Shown here in pieces: positions 25,286 through 34,039 of a stretch of 60,794 bases of DNA. Source of the stretch: Candidatus Tityobacter terrigena. GTDB taxonomy: Bacteria; Vulcanimicrobiota; Vulcanimicrobiia; Vulcanimicrobiales; Vulcanimicrobiaceae. The first letter of the stretch is position 1; every line of letters begins with the position of its first letter. A program made the translations under genes and the position numbers. Below the pieces are notes generated by a model. That model saw only the letters and a program-made list of their open reading frames with translations, searched no databases and was not told the origin of the DNA. The stretch is taken from the NCBI GenBank assembly GCA_003156715.1, contig PMHO01000048.1, forward strand, positions 11,448 through 72,241, written 5' to 3'.

Positions 25286-26065
25286 ATGGATTTCTTCGGG
25301 CTTGGCCGAGCGATGGCCGCACTCGGCGGACGCGACCTCACCGACGAGTTCAACGAAGTTGCCGGGCAGATCGAGCGTTCGCTTTTCGACCTCCGCCTTC
25401 CGCAGCGAGACGACATCGACATCGGCGCGCGGGCCGCGCCCGCGCGCATCGCCGGCGGGGACTATATCGACGTGGTCGAGCGAACGGGCCGCGCGCCGTT
25501 CTTCGGTATCGGTGAGTCCTCGGGTAAGTCGCTGCCGGCGGCGCTCAAAGCTTTAACCCTCAAGTACTTGCTTCGCGGGCTGGTCGCCGCCATCGAGGAC
25601 GACCTCGCACGCATCGTCACCCTGGCAAATGGGGTCATCTGCGACCTCGTCGGCCCCGACGAGTTTATTTCGGTGCTCGCCTGCACGTTCGAAAAAAACG
25701 CTCGCGTCTTAGTGATGGCCAATGCCGGACACGATCCGCCGCTGGTCTATCGCGCAGCGACCGGGACGGTCGAACAGCTTGCTCCCGGCGGCCTCGTCCT
25801 TGGCGTCGATGTCCTCAGCCGCTACGCCGAACAGCGCACCGCGATCGAGCCCGGCGACCGCGTCATCCTGTATACCGACGGGTTCACTGAAGCGCGCAAT
25901 GCGTCCGGCGAGCAGTTCACCGAGCAACAGTTGATTGAGGGAATACTCGATGCCCCCGGTCTCCCGCCCCAGGCTCTGGCCGACGCGCTATACGGGCGCA
26001 TCGAAGCATATACGGCTGGAACGTTCCGCGACGACGCCTCCATTCTTGTGATAGGCGTGCGCTAG
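25286..26065 (+). CDS. SpoIIE/RsbU-type PP2C serine phosphatase, stand-alone
   Basis: The 259-residue protein is almost entirely a PP2C domain of the SpoIIE class, with no sensor attached. Motifs: GGDYID (57-62), GIGESSGKSLPAALKA (from 74), NAGHDPPLVY, LYTDGFTEARN (about 195-205) and DDASILVIG at the end. In most relatives the second motif is GDVSGKG; here Glu77 replaces the metal-binding Asp, which could weaken or change metal use. The likely substrate is the phosphorylated STAS protein encoded 400 bp downstream. Start ATG at 25286. Confidence 0.9.
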   Translation: MDFFGLGRAMAALGGRDLTDEFNEVAGQIERSLFDLRLPQRDDIDIGARAAPARIAGGDYIDVVERTGRAPFFGIGESSGKSLPAALKALTLKYLLRGLVAAIEDDLARIVTLANGVICDLVGPDEFISVLACTFEKNARVLVMANAGHDPPLVYRAATGTVEQLAPGGLVLGVDVLSRYAEQRTAIEPGDRVILYTDGFTEARNASGEQFTEQQLIEGILDAPGLPPQALADALYGRIEAYTAGTFRDDASILVIGVR

Positions 26066-26082
26066 CAAACCTTGCCGAAAAG

Positions 26083-26112
26083 CGGAACGGCCCGCATAAG
26101 CGGGCCGTTCCG
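26083..26112. terminator. Strong hairpin between convergent genes
   Basis: A 13-bp perfect stem (CGGAACGGCCCGC) closes a 4-base ATAA loop just after the phosphatase stop at 26065 and before the stop of the opposing gene at 26121. No T-run follows on either strand, but position and strength fit a bidirectional transcription stop. Confidence 0.7.
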
Positions 26113-26120
26113 GCTGGGTC

Positions 26121-26342
26121 CTATGGCTTCTTGCGCATGTCTTGCTTAAGATGGTCGACACCGGCAGCGACCCGATTGCCGGCCTCGTCGATCGCCGATT
26201 TTGCCTTCTCGCCGGGTGTCATTACGTCGCCGGCCGTCTCACGGCGGAGCTTCTCACCCTCGGCGGCTGCGCGGTGCTTCGCTTCGTCGACCGCGTCGGC
26301 GGTATTGTCCACGCCGCGCTTTACGTCGTCTCTCAAACCCAT
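26121..26342 (-). CDS. Small hydrophilic stress-type protein (CsbD/LEA-like)
   Basis: A 73-residue, highly charged, Cys-free protein that begins MGLRDDVKRGVDNTADAVDE and ends DHLKQDMRKKP. It is predicted to be helical and amphipathic, and it includes GDVMTPGEKAKSAIDEAGNR. AAGGAGG sits 6 bases before the ATG, a very strong ribosome-binding site. The pattern resembles the small general-stress proteins (CsbD, LEA or YtxH type) often controlled by partner-switched sigma factors, and its location inside such a cluster fits. The family assignment is by composition only. Confidence 0.65.
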   Translation of the reverse strand: MGLRDDVKRGVDNTADAVDEAKHRAAAEGEKLRRETAGDVMTPGEKAKSAIDEAGNRVAAGVDHLKQDMRKKP

Positions 26343-26478
26343 TTCGTTCCTCCTTGGTTCAGTGCCGATGGGTTGTTTACCCGGTGTGCCACTCCCCAAA
26401 CCAAGGCTCGCGGGACAAGGGGATACTTGGCCGCCCTTTTTGGATATAAGGGGGTGTAACCAGCACCGGGAGGCGACC

Positions 26479-26826
26479 GTGGACGAGCTCTTGACGCAGT
26501 ATGACGTTTCTGATGGCTTTCGCATCGTGACCGTCAACGGCGAAATCGATATCGCCAACGCCGGCGCGTTGGAAGAACAACTGCTGCAAGCGACCGAGGG
26601 GGCGCGCAAGCTGATCGTATCGCTTGCCTCCTGCACCTACATGGACAGCAGCGGCTTGCGCGTTCTCATCCGGATGTCGAACGAGCTCGCTGAAAACTTC
26701 GGCGTCGTGGTCCGCCGAGGGAGCCAGATCCGACGGATCTTCGAGATCGCTGGGCTAGATCTGCAGATGAACGTCTTCGACGCGGTCCGAGACGCCGTCG
26801 CGCGCGACCGAGCGGCGACCACCTAG
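26479..26826 (+). CDS. STAS-domain anti-sigma factor antagonist (SpoIIAA/RsbV type)
   Basis: Start GTG at 26479, with GGGAGG 5 bases upstream, gives 115 residues; the longer upstream frame is not real. The protein is a single STAS domain: FRIVTVNGEIDIANAGALEE, then YMDSSGLRVLI at 54-64 with Ser57/Ser58 as the phosphorylation site, and GLDLQMNVF near the end. In partner switching the unphosphorylated form binds the kinase-type anti-sigma factor and frees the sigma factor. Likely partners are the HATPase at 22302 and the phosphatases at 22754 and 25286. Its 3' end overlaps the convergent degenerate STAS gene by 4 bp. Confidence 0.93.
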   Translation: MDELLTQYDVSDGFRIVTVNGEIDIANAGALEEQLLQATEGARKLIVSLASCTYMDSSGLRVLIRMSNELAENFGVVVRRGSQIRRIFEIAGLDLQMNVFDAVRDAVARDRAATT

Positions 26827-27161
26827 CCCGTTTCCGCGAGGCCTCGCGCGGCCGCAACCGCGTGACGGAAGCTTTCTTTGATGGGCAAACGCCGTTCGCT
26901 CGACTGCAGCGTCTCGAGCGCGGCGGAACCGGGCGCGACGACGACGTGGAACCGATCGTCGAGGGCGCTCCACGCGTTCTCGACGGCGCTTAAACCGGCG
27001 GGGTGAAGCGCCGTGCATTCTAAGAAGGACACCAAGAGCGGTCCCTCCGCACGGTGGGTCGCATCCGCCAGAGCCGCCGCAAAGTCTTCAACATGCGAAC
27101 GTTCGACGGTCCCGACGACGTGCACGATGAGCACGTCGCCCAATCGCTCGGTTACAACCAT
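26823..27161 (-). CDS. Degenerate STAS-like protein lacking the phosphorylatable serine
   Basis: I place the start at the ATG at 27161 (112 residues, MVVTERLGDVLIVHVVGTVE); the frame is open to 27248. The pattern follows a STAS domain: strand DVLIVHVVGTVE, helix SHVEDFAAALADATHRA, strand PLLVSFLECTAL, then HPAGLSAVENAWSAL where DSSGL would stand, and a last strand FHVVVAPGSA. His53-Pro54-Ala55 replaces Asp-Ser-Ser, so it cannot be switched by phosphorylation at the usual place. It could act as a constant partner or decoy for an anti-sigma factor. It converges with the normal STAS gene, overlapping it by 4 bp. Confidence 0.7.
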   Translation of the reverse strand: MVVTERLGDVLIVHVVGTVERSHVEDFAAALADATHRAEGPLLVSFLECTALHPAGLSAVENAWSALDDRFHVVVAPGSAALETLQSSERRLPIKESFRHAVAAARGLAETG

Positions 27162-27254
27162 TCGTCGCCCGCGCCTCGCCTTCTCGACGCTCGCAGATCC
27201 TCCCCAGCGAGCGCACTTGGTTGGGTACCCGCGCGCCGAACGCCCCAAACGGCG

Positions 27255-29057
27255 CTAGGGGCCGGTCGGCGGCCGAGTGCCGGGCTGCGAGAGGTTAAGG
27301 GCGCTGTTGACCAGGCCCACGTGCGAGAAAGCCTGGGGGAAGTTTCCTACGAGGCGACGAGCGACCGGCTCGTACTCTTCGGCTAGTAAGCCGACGTCGT
27401 TGGCGGTGGCTAGAATGCGTTCGAAGAGTTTGCGCGCGTCGTCGAGCCGCCCGGTCAGCACGTAGTTGTCGACGAGCCAGAAGTTACACGCCAAGAAAGC
27501 GCCTTCGCCCGCCGGCAGCCCGTCCACGGCGTAGTGCGTATCCTGCTTGTAGCGAAAGACAAAGCCGCGGTCCATCAGTTCTCGCTCGATCGCCGCGATG
27601 GTCCCGACGACCCGCGGATCGCTGGGCGGCAGAAACCCGACAAGCGGTATGCGCAAGCAGCTCGCGTCGAGTTCGGCCGAGCCGAAATACTGCGTGAACG
27701 CGTTGCGCTTCGCATCGAAACCGAAGGTCAAGATGCGCTCGCGGACCTCGTCGCGCAGGGCGCGCCAACGGTCGAGAGGTCCTTCGAACCCGAAACGCTC
27801 CACACTCTTCACCGCTCGATCGAGCGCTACCCAAGCCATCACTTTTGAATAGACGAAGTGCTGCGATCCGCCGCGTACTTCCCAAAGGCCACGGTCCGGC
27901 TCGAGCCACCGCTCCTCGACCGCCTCGACCACGGCACTGGACATCATCCACTCGCTGCGCGGCGGCGGAATGCCCATCACGTGCGACTGGAACAGGGCGT
28001 CGATCACTTCGCCATGGACGTCGAGCTGAAACTGGTTGGCCGCCGCGTTCCCGACCCGGACCGGCGTCGCCCCTTCGTAACCCGCAAGCCATGGCAGCTC
28101 AAACTCAGGGATGCGCCGTTCGCCGGCGATCCCGTAAACGATCTGAAGGTTCTTCGGGGCGCCCGCAACGGCGCGCAGCAACCACCTCTGCCAGGCCTTT
28201 GCCTCGTCGACAAAGCCTCCGCTCAACAAAGCGAACAGGGCGAAGGTTGCGTCCCGCAGCCAGCAGTAACGGTAGTCCCAATTGCGTACGCCGCCGAGTT
28301 GCTCGGGAAGCGATGTCGTCGGTGCCGCGATGATGCCTCCGGTCGGTGCGAAGGTCAACGCCTTCAGCGTAAGCATCGAGCGAACGACCAGGTCTCGCCA
28401 CTCTCCACGGTAGGTGCACCGCCCCGACCAGACGCGCCACCAGGCGTCCGTTTCTTCAACCTCCTTTGGGAGATCGACCGGCTCCGGCCGGGGCTCGTGC
28501 GAAGGATGGTACACCAGTTCGAAGATCGCGCGCTCGCCTTGACCCAATCGAAAGTTTGCGACCGTGGTAAAGTCCTTGCCCTGGGCCGGCACGGTGGAGC
28601 GAAAGACAAACGAGTCGGGGCCGGCAACGAAAACGGTGTCGCCGGCGACCTTGCGCACCCACGGTATGTCGTTGCCGTAGTCGAAGCGCACGACGAGCTG
28701 CATGCTCATCTCGACGGTTCCCGCCAGTCCTTCGACGATCCGCACGATGCGCGGGTGATCGCGACCGACCGACATGCAGTCGGTGACACGCACGCGACCG
28801 TCTTCGACCGAAAACGTCGTTTCCAGGACGAGCGAATCCGCGCGATACGTGCGCGAGACCCGCACCTCGTCGTCGACTGGCGCGATGCGCCAATAGCCAT
28901 TGTGCTCGTCACCGAGGAGCCGCGCGAAACATGCCGGCGAATCGAACCGCGGAAGGCACAGCCAATCGATCGAGCCGTTCCTGCCGACCAGCGCTGCGGT
29001 GCGCATGTCCCCGATCAGCGCATAGTCCTCGACGCGGCTGCCTCGGGTTGGCCTCAA
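27255..29057 (-). CDS. Glycoside hydrolase family 15 (glucoamylase/trehalase-like)
   Basis: The 600-residue protein has the GH15 arrangement: an N-terminal super-beta-sandwich that starts VEDYALIGDMRTAALVGRNG and SIDWLCLPRFDSPACFARLL, and an alpha/alpha barrel with RNWDYRYCWLRDATFALFAL (about 258-277), the catalytic-acid region LEPDRGLWEVRGG (385-397) and the C-terminal LLAEEYEP and GNFPQAFSHVGLVNSALNL. Bacterial relatives hydrolyse trehalose or maltooligosaccharides. No signal peptide is visible, so it is likely cytoplasmic. Translation starts at TTG 29057, which overlaps the carB stop (TTGA). Trehalose is a stress solute, so its place beside the stress cluster may be meaningful. Confidence 0.92.
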   Translation of the reverse strand: MRPTRGSRVEDYALIGDMRTAALVGRNGSIDWLCLPRFDSPACFARLLGDEHNGYWRIAPVDDEVRVSRTYRADSLVLETTFSVEDGRVRVTDCMSVGRDHPRIVRIVEGLAGTVEMSMQLVVRFDYGNDIPWVRKVAGDTVFVAGPDSFVFRSTVPAQGKDFTTVANFRLGQGERAIFELVYHPSHEPRPEPVDLPKEVEETDAWWRVWSGRCTYRGEWRDLVVRSMLTLKALTFAPTGGIIAAPTTSLPEQLGGVRNWDYRYCWLRDATFALFALLSGGFVDEAKAWQRWLLRAVAGAPKNLQIVYGIAGERRIPEFELPWLAGYEGATPVRVGNAAANQFQLDVHGEVIDALFQSHVMGIPPPRSEWMMSSAVVEAVEERWLEPDRGLWEVRGGSQHFVYSKVMAWVALDRAVKSVERFGFEGPLDRWRALRDEVRERILTFGFDAKRNAFTQYFGSAELDASCLRIPLVGFLPPSDPRVVGTIAAIERELMDRGFVFRYKQDTHYAVDGLPAGEGAFLACNFWLVDNYVLTGRLDDARKLFERILATANDVGLLAEEYEPVARRLVGNFPQAFSHVGLVNSALNLSQPGTRPPTGP

Positions 29058-32000
29058 CGTGCGACCCCGTAGTACTGTGAAGCTTGCGCCGCCGCCCGGT
29101 ACTCTTGTAGTGAGCGCGGAGGACCCGCGCTCGACTCGAGCGCCTCGACGAGCGCGCCCGCCGTGTCGAGGCTCGTCAAGCAGGCCACGCTCGCCTCAAC
29201 CGCGGCGCGGCGGATGCGGTAGCCGTCGGAGAGCTGACGCGGGCCGACTGCATCGTTGATGACGAGATCCACCGAACGCGACGCGATGGCGTCGAGCACG
29301 TGCGGCGAACCATCGGAGATCTTGTTGATGCGCTCGGAATCGATGCCGTTTTCAACGAGCAGTTCGTGAGTGCCGTCGGTTGCGACGAGCGCGAAGCCAC
29401 AGGCCGCATAGCGGCGCAGGACGGCGATCGCGTCCGCCTTCTCCTGGTCGGAGATCGACACGAGAATGCGGCCGCGCTTTCCCGGAACGGATGTATCGGG
29501 GACGCGCACGCCGGCGGCGATAAACCCCTTGCGCAACGCTCCGGCGAAGGTCTGGTCAACGCCGAGGACTTCGCCCGTCGATTTCATCTCGGGGCCGAGT
29601 ATCGTCTCGACGCCGTGCATCTTGGCGAACGAAAACACCGGTATCTTCACGACGACGAACGGGGTCGCCGGGGTTAGCCCGGTTCCGTAGGGCATGTCGC
29701 GCAGCTTCTCCCCGAGCGCGACGCGCGTCGCGGCAGCGACAAGGTTAACGCCCGTCACCTTCGAGATGATGGGTACCGTGCGGCTGGCGCGAGGGTTCGC
29801 TTCGATGATGTACAGCTCGCCTTCGTGCAGAACGAACTGAATGTTGATCGACCCGCGCGTTTGCAGTTCGTGCGCGATCGAGCGCGTGATCTCGACGATA
29901 CGAGCCTGCATCAGAGCGTCGATGATTTGAGGCGGATAGACGGAAATCGAGTCCCCCGAATGGATGCCGGCCCGTTCGACGTGCTCGAAGATGCCCGGTA
30001 CGAGGACGTCCTGACCGTCGTAGACCGCATCGACCTCGAGCTCCAGCCCGCGCAGGTATTTGTCCACCAAAAGCGGTGCGCCCGGCGTAATCGGCGGCGC
30101 AGTCTCGACGTACGATGCAAGTTGTCCCTCGTTGTACACGATCTCCATGCCGCGTCCACCGAGCACGTACGAAGGTCGCACCAAAACCGGGAACCCGAGC
30201 TCGCGCGCGATGGCGCGCGCCTGCCGGAACGAGCTCGCCGCGCGTCCCTCCGGGCGCGCCACGCCAAGCCGCGCGAGTGCTGCATCGAACTTGCGCCGGT
30301 CTTCGGCCATGTCGACGCTCTTGCGATCGCTGCCGATGATACGTACGCCCCGCTTCGTTAACTCAGCCGCCAAGTTGATCGCCGTCTGGCCGCCGAACGC
30401 GAGCAGAACGCCGCTCGCGCCGGTGGCATCGTACGCCGCCTGCACCTCGTCGGGTCCCGGCGGCTCGAACACGAGCACGTCGGAGACGTCGAAGTCGGTG
30501 GAGACCGTTTCGGGATTGTTGTTGACGACGACAGCCGCCCGTCCCGCCTCGCGGAGCGCCCAGGCTGCGCGCACGCAAGAGTAATCGAACTCGATTCCCT
30601 GGCCGATGCGAATTGGACCGCTGCCTACGACGACGATCGCTTCCCGCGCCGGGCGCCGCATCTCGTCCTGTTCGTAACGAGAAAGGTAGTAGTAAGGCGA
30701 GCGTGCCGGGAATTCAGCCGCCGCCGTGTCGACCATGCGAAAGGCGTTGCGCCCTGCGCCCTGCCCCTCGCCTTCCGCGTGGGAAGCCTGATTCCACAGC
30801 GAGACGTTCCTGTTCGTGTCGGTGAGCCGAGCGATGCTTGCCTGGGAGTAACCGAGTTCGGCAGCAACGCGTAGATCGTGCCCGGCCGGCTGAGCGCGCA
30901 GCCGCTCCTCGAGTTCGACGAGCTCGCCCAGCTCGTTCAGCCAGAACGGATCGATGGCTGAGGCTTTGGCCAGCGCCGCCACCGGCACGCCGCGGCGCAG
31001 CGACTCGGCGAGCGCGAAGAGGCGCTCGTGCGTCGGCGCGGTGATGGCGTCGTCGAGCTGGTCTTCATTCCAGAGGGCGACGCTCGTACCGGTCAGCGTC
31101 TCGCGCCCCAGATCGAGTCCCCGTACGGCCTTGACCAGCGCCGCGCCAAACGTGCGTCCGATCCCCATCGCCTCGCCGGTCGATTTCATTTGGGTTCCTA
31201 GACGCGTGTCGGCGCGCGGGAACTTGTCGAACGGCCAGCGCGGAATTTTGACCACGACGTAGTCGAGCGTCGGCTCGTAGGCCGCCTTCGTCACGCCGGT
31301 CACCGGGTTCTCGATCTCGTCGAGCGTCTTTCCCAGCGCGATCTTCGTCGAGATCTTGGCGATGGGATAGCCGGTTGCTTTCGAGGCCAGGGCCGAGCTC
31401 CGGCTGACCCGCGGATTGACCTCAATGATGTTGTATTCGGTGCGTTCGGGATGCAAGGCGAACTGGATATTGCAACCGCCCTGCACGTTCAAAGCGCGAA
31501 TCACGTTGAGGCTGGCACTGCGCAAGAGCTGGTATTCCTGGTCGGAGAGCGTCTGCGAGGGCGCAACGACGATCGAATCCCCGGTATGGACGCCGACCGG
31601 ATCGATGTTTTCCATGTTGCAGACGATGATGCAGTTGTCGGCGCGATCGCGGAGGATCTCGTATTCGATTTCCTTCCAGCCGAGCAGGCTCGTCTCCACG
31701 AGCGCCTGGTTGATGAGCGATGCTCCCAGGCCGGCGGCGAGGATGTGGCGCAGCTCGTTTTCCGATCGCACGACGCCCCCGCCCGTGCCGCCGAGGGTGT
31801 AAGCCGGCCGCACGACCAGCGGATAACCGAGCTCGTTTGCGAAGCGCACCCCGCTCTCGACGTCGTTGACGACCGCGCTCGCCGGGACCGGCTCCCCGAT
31901 CCGAAGCATGGCCTCCTTAAACTGCGCGCGGTCCTCGGCTAGCTTGATCGTTTCGATGGGCGTCCCCAGAAGCTCGAGCCCGTAACGTTCGAGCGTACCC

Positions 32001-32329
32001 GCCTCATGGAGCTCGACCGCAAGGTTGAGACCGGTCTGACCTCCGAGCGTCGGCAACAGCGCGTCCGGCCGCTCACGCGCGATGATCGCATCCAGGGAAG
32101 CGGCCGTCAGCGGCTCCAGGTACACGACGTCGGCGATTTCAGGGTCGGTCATGATCGTCGCGGGGTTCGAATTGACGAGGATGACGCGTTGGCCTTCCTC
32201 GCGCAACGCGCGACACGCCTGCACGCCGGCATAGTCGAACTCCGCCGCCTGGCCGATGACGATCGGCCCTGACCCGATCACCAGGACGCTTCGGCGGGGC
32301 ACGGTCCTTACGGTTACCGCGCCCGCCAC
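29054..32329 (-). CDS. carB: Carbamoyl-phosphate synthase large subunit
   Basis: CarB makes carbamoyl phosphate from ammonia, bicarbonate and two ATP. The open frame reaches 32476, but the family starts close to VLVIGSGPIVIGQAAEFDY; I choose the GTG at 32329 (1091 residues), 3 bases after AGGAG. A GTG 33 bases further in is the alternative. Both ATP-grasp halves are complete (IIEVNPRVSRSSALASKATG in the first, YIIEANPRASRTVPIISKVT in the second), with an oligomerisation domain between and an MGS-like allosteric domain at the C-terminus. carA lies 18 kb away in the pyr run, so the two subunits are not co-transcribed. A possible shared divergent promoter region with the MFS gene lies at 32330-32474. 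Confidence 0.96.
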   Translation of the reverse strand: MAGAVTVRTVPRRSVLVIGSGPIVIGQAAEFDYAGVQACRALREEGQRVILVNSNPATIMTDPEIADVVYLEPLTAASLDAIIARERPDALLPTLGGQTGLNLAVELHEAGTLERYGLELLGTPIETIKLAEDRAQFKEAMLRIGEPVPASAVVNDVESGVRFANELGYPLVVRPAYTLGGTGGGVVRSENELRHILAAGLGASLINQALVETSLLGWKEIEYEILRDRADNCIIVCNMENIDPVGVHTGDSIVVAPSQTLSDQEYQLLRSASLNVIRALNVQGGCNIQFALHPERTEYNIIEVNPRVSRSSALASKATGYPIAKISTKIALGKTLDEIENPVTGVTKAAYEPTLDYVVVKIPRWPFDKFPRADTRLGTQMKSTGEAMGIGRTFGAALVKAVRGLDLGRETLTGTSVALWNEDQLDDAITAPTHERLFALAESLRRGVPVAALAKASAIDPFWLNELGELVELEERLRAQPAGHDLRVAAELGYSQASIARLTDTNRNVSLWNQASHAEGEGQGAGRNAFRMVDTAAAEFPARSPYYYLSRYEQDEMRRPAREAIVVVGSGPIRIGQGIEFDYSCVRAAWALREAGRAAVVVNNNPETVSTDFDVSDVLVFEPPGPDEVQAAYDATGASGVLLAFGGQTAINLAAELTKRGVRIIGSDRKSVDMAEDRRKFDAALARLGVARPEGRAASSFRQARAIARELGFPVLVRPSYVLGGRGMEIVYNEGQLASYVETAPPITPGAPLLVDKYLRGLELEVDAVYDGQDVLVPGIFEHVERAGIHSGDSISVYPPQIIDALMQARIVEITRSIAHELQTRGSINIQFVLHEGELYIIEANPRASRTVPIISKVTGVNLVAAATRVALGEKLRDMPYGTGLTPATPFVVVKIPVFSFAKMHGVETILGPEMKSTGEVLGVDQTFAGALRKGFIAAGVRVPDTSVPGKRGRILVSISDQEKADAIAVLRRYAACGFALVATDGTHELLVENGIDSERINKISDGSPHVLDAIASRSVDLVINDAVGPRQLSDGYRIRRAAVEASVACLTSLDTAGALVEALESSAGPPRSLQEYRAAAQASQYYGVAR

Positions 32330-32474
32330 GCTCTCCTGCCTTCCCGCTCCCGGGCGCGTCGCATTCTGCCGGCTTCGACAAGGCCCCGCAATAAGGCGCA
32401 TCGGGGACGCGGGAAAATCCGCGCTTGACGACGGACCCCCGGTCAACGAGGGCTCGACGGAAGGCAGGTGAGGC

Positions 32475-33743
32475 ATGGGGATCTTCGCACCGCTCGGGGA
32501 GTTGACGCCGGTTCAGTGGCGAGCGTTTATCGCCGCATTTCTCGGCTGGTGCTTAGACGCGTTCGACTTCTTCCTGGTCACGTTCGTGATCGCCGCGATC
32601 GCCGACGAATTCCAGCTCCCGATCCCGAAGGTCGCGTTCGCGATCACGATCGCGCTGATGTGCCGGCCGCTGGGAGCGTTAATCTTCGGCGTGCTGGCCG
32701 ATCGCTACGGTAGGCGTGGGCCGCTGATGGCCAGCGTCTTCCTCTACTCGGTCTTCGAGCTGCTGAGCGGCTTCTCGCCGAACTTCACCGTGCTCATCGT
32801 TCTGCGCGCGCTCTACGGCGTTGCGATGGGCGGCGAATGGGGCGTAGGCGCTGCGCTCGCGCTCGAAACGCTGCCTCCTAGAGCCCGCGGCGTCGCATCG
32901 GGCATCCTGCAACAGGGCTACGCGACCGGTTATCTCATCGCGGCGCTCGTGTTCGGTGGGCTCTTTCAATATATCGGTTGGCGCGGCATGTTTTTCGTAG
33001 GAGTCGCGCCGGCGCTGCTCGTTCTCTTCATTCGCGCCGGCGTCCAGGAGTCGCCGGTATGGCGCGAAGGCAAGTCGCGTCACCTCGCAACCGGCAGCGA
33101 GTTGCTCGCGTCGATCGGGCGAGCACCGATCCTATTCGTCTATGCGATCCTGCTGATGGCCGCCTTCAACTTCATGTCGCACGGCTCGCAGGATCTTTAC
33201 CCGACGTTTCTCACGAAGCAGCACGGCTTCAACCCGGGCGCGGTGCGCAACGTGACGGTGATCATGAACATCGGTGCCATCCTCGGCGGAACGCTGATCG
33301 GAGCGCTGTCGCAGCGCATTGGGCGCCGCGTCGCCATCGCCGTGTGCTGCGTCTTCGGGGCGCTGCTCGTTCCGTTCTGGGCAGGCGCGCAATCGGCCGC
33401 GCTGCTTGCGCTGAGCGCATTCGCGCTGCAGTTCTTCGTGCAGGGCGCCTGGGGCGTGATTCCCGCACACCTCAACGAGCTGTCGCCGCCGGACGTGCGC
33501 GGCACGTTCCCGGGCTTCACGTACCAATTGGGCAATCTCATAACCGCCTATGCGGCGCAGTGGGAAGCAACGTACGCGACCAAGAGTTTCCCGCTTCCCC
33601 CGCCGCAGGTCGCAAATTACGGACGGGCGATGGAGATCATTATGATCGGGGTCTTCGCAGCGGTATTCATTCTAACGGTGGTCGGACGAGAGCGAAGGGA
33701 CGTCGATTTCGCGTCCTTGCGCCCCGTAGCGGCCGAGGTCTGA
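32475..33743 (+). CDS. MFS transporter, sialate/lactate (carboxylate:H+ symporter) type
   Basis: The 422-residue membrane protein has 12 predicted helices. It carries MFS signatures: FLGWCLDAFDFFLVTFVIAA in helix 1, the loop motif GVLADRYGRRGPL after helix 2, and GVAMGGEWGVGAALALETLP, which is typical of the metabolite:H+ symporter, ShiA/NanT/Jen-like group. Substrate is likely a monocarboxylate such as lactate or a related organic acid; this cannot be settled from sequence alone. A GGTGAGG site precedes the ATG. It is divergent from carB. Confidence 0.88.
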   Translation: MGIFAPLGELTPVQWRAFIAAFLGWCLDAFDFFLVTFVIAAIADEFQLPIPKVAFAITIALMCRPLGALIFGVLADRYGRRGPLMASVFLYSVFELLSGFSPNFTVLIVLRALYGVAMGGEWGVGAALALETLPPRARGVASGILQQGYATGYLIAALVFGGLFQYIGWRGMFFVGVAPALLVLFIRAGVQESPVWREGKSRHLATGSELLASIGRAPILFVYAILLMAAFNFMSHGSQDLYPTFLTKQHGFNPGAVRNVTVIMNIGAILGGTLIGALSQRIGRRVAIAVCCVFGALLVPFWAGAQSAALLALSAFALQFFVQGAWGVIPAHLNELSPPDVRGTFPGFTYQLGNLITAYAAQWEATYATKSFPLPPPQVANYGRAMEIIMIGVFAAVFILTVVGRERRDVDFASLRPVAAEV

Positions 33744-33815
33744 CGTTGGCCGGCTGGCTGACTGGGTCCGGGCGGGGCCCGCATACAACCTTAGAAAGGT
33801 GGGTATGACCGCAAC

Positions 33816-33971
33816 ATGAATTTGATTTGGGCTCTAATCGTCATTCTGTTCGTCCTATGGATCATCGGCTTCTTGGCCCATGTCGGGGGCGGCCTGATCC
33901 ACTTGCTGCTCGTCATTGCGGTCATCTTGTTGGTGTTCAACCTGATAACCGGGCGCGGAGCGCGAGTCTAA
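33816..33971 (+). CDS. 51-residue two-helix membrane protein (lmo0937 family)
   Basis: A short gene starting MNLIWALIVILFVLWIIGFL and continuing AHVGGGLIHLLLVIAVILLV before a basic end (GRGARV). Two membrane helices flank a His-x-Gly-Gly-Gly hinge, which matches the lmo0937 family of small membrane proteins of unknown function. An AAAGGTGGG site lies closer to an ATG at 33805 that encodes only MTAT before a TGA overlapping this start (ATGA), so translation may be coupled to that four-codon leader. A strong terminator follows. Confidence 0.85.
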   Translation: MNLIWALIVILFVLWIIGFLAHVGGGLIHLLLVIAVILLVFNLITGRGARV

Positions 33972-33988
33972 CCCTTACCTTTGGTAAG

Positions 33989-34018
33989 CGAACGGCGCGG
34001 ATCGCTCCGCGCCGTTCG
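33989..34018. terminator. 13-bp hairpin between convergent genes
   Basis: CGAACGGCGCGGA pairs perfectly with its complement around a TCGC loop, between the small membrane protein gene ending at 33971 and the cytochrome gene ending at 34040 on the other strand. No long T-run is present; the structure would work in both directions. Confidence 0.7.
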
Positions 34019-34039
34019 AGTAGCCCAAGAGGCCTGGGA

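Noticed and set aside
32330..32476. Extended carB start at 32476
   Set aside because: The extra residues are low in similarity to any CarB and would overlap the divergent MFS gene start.
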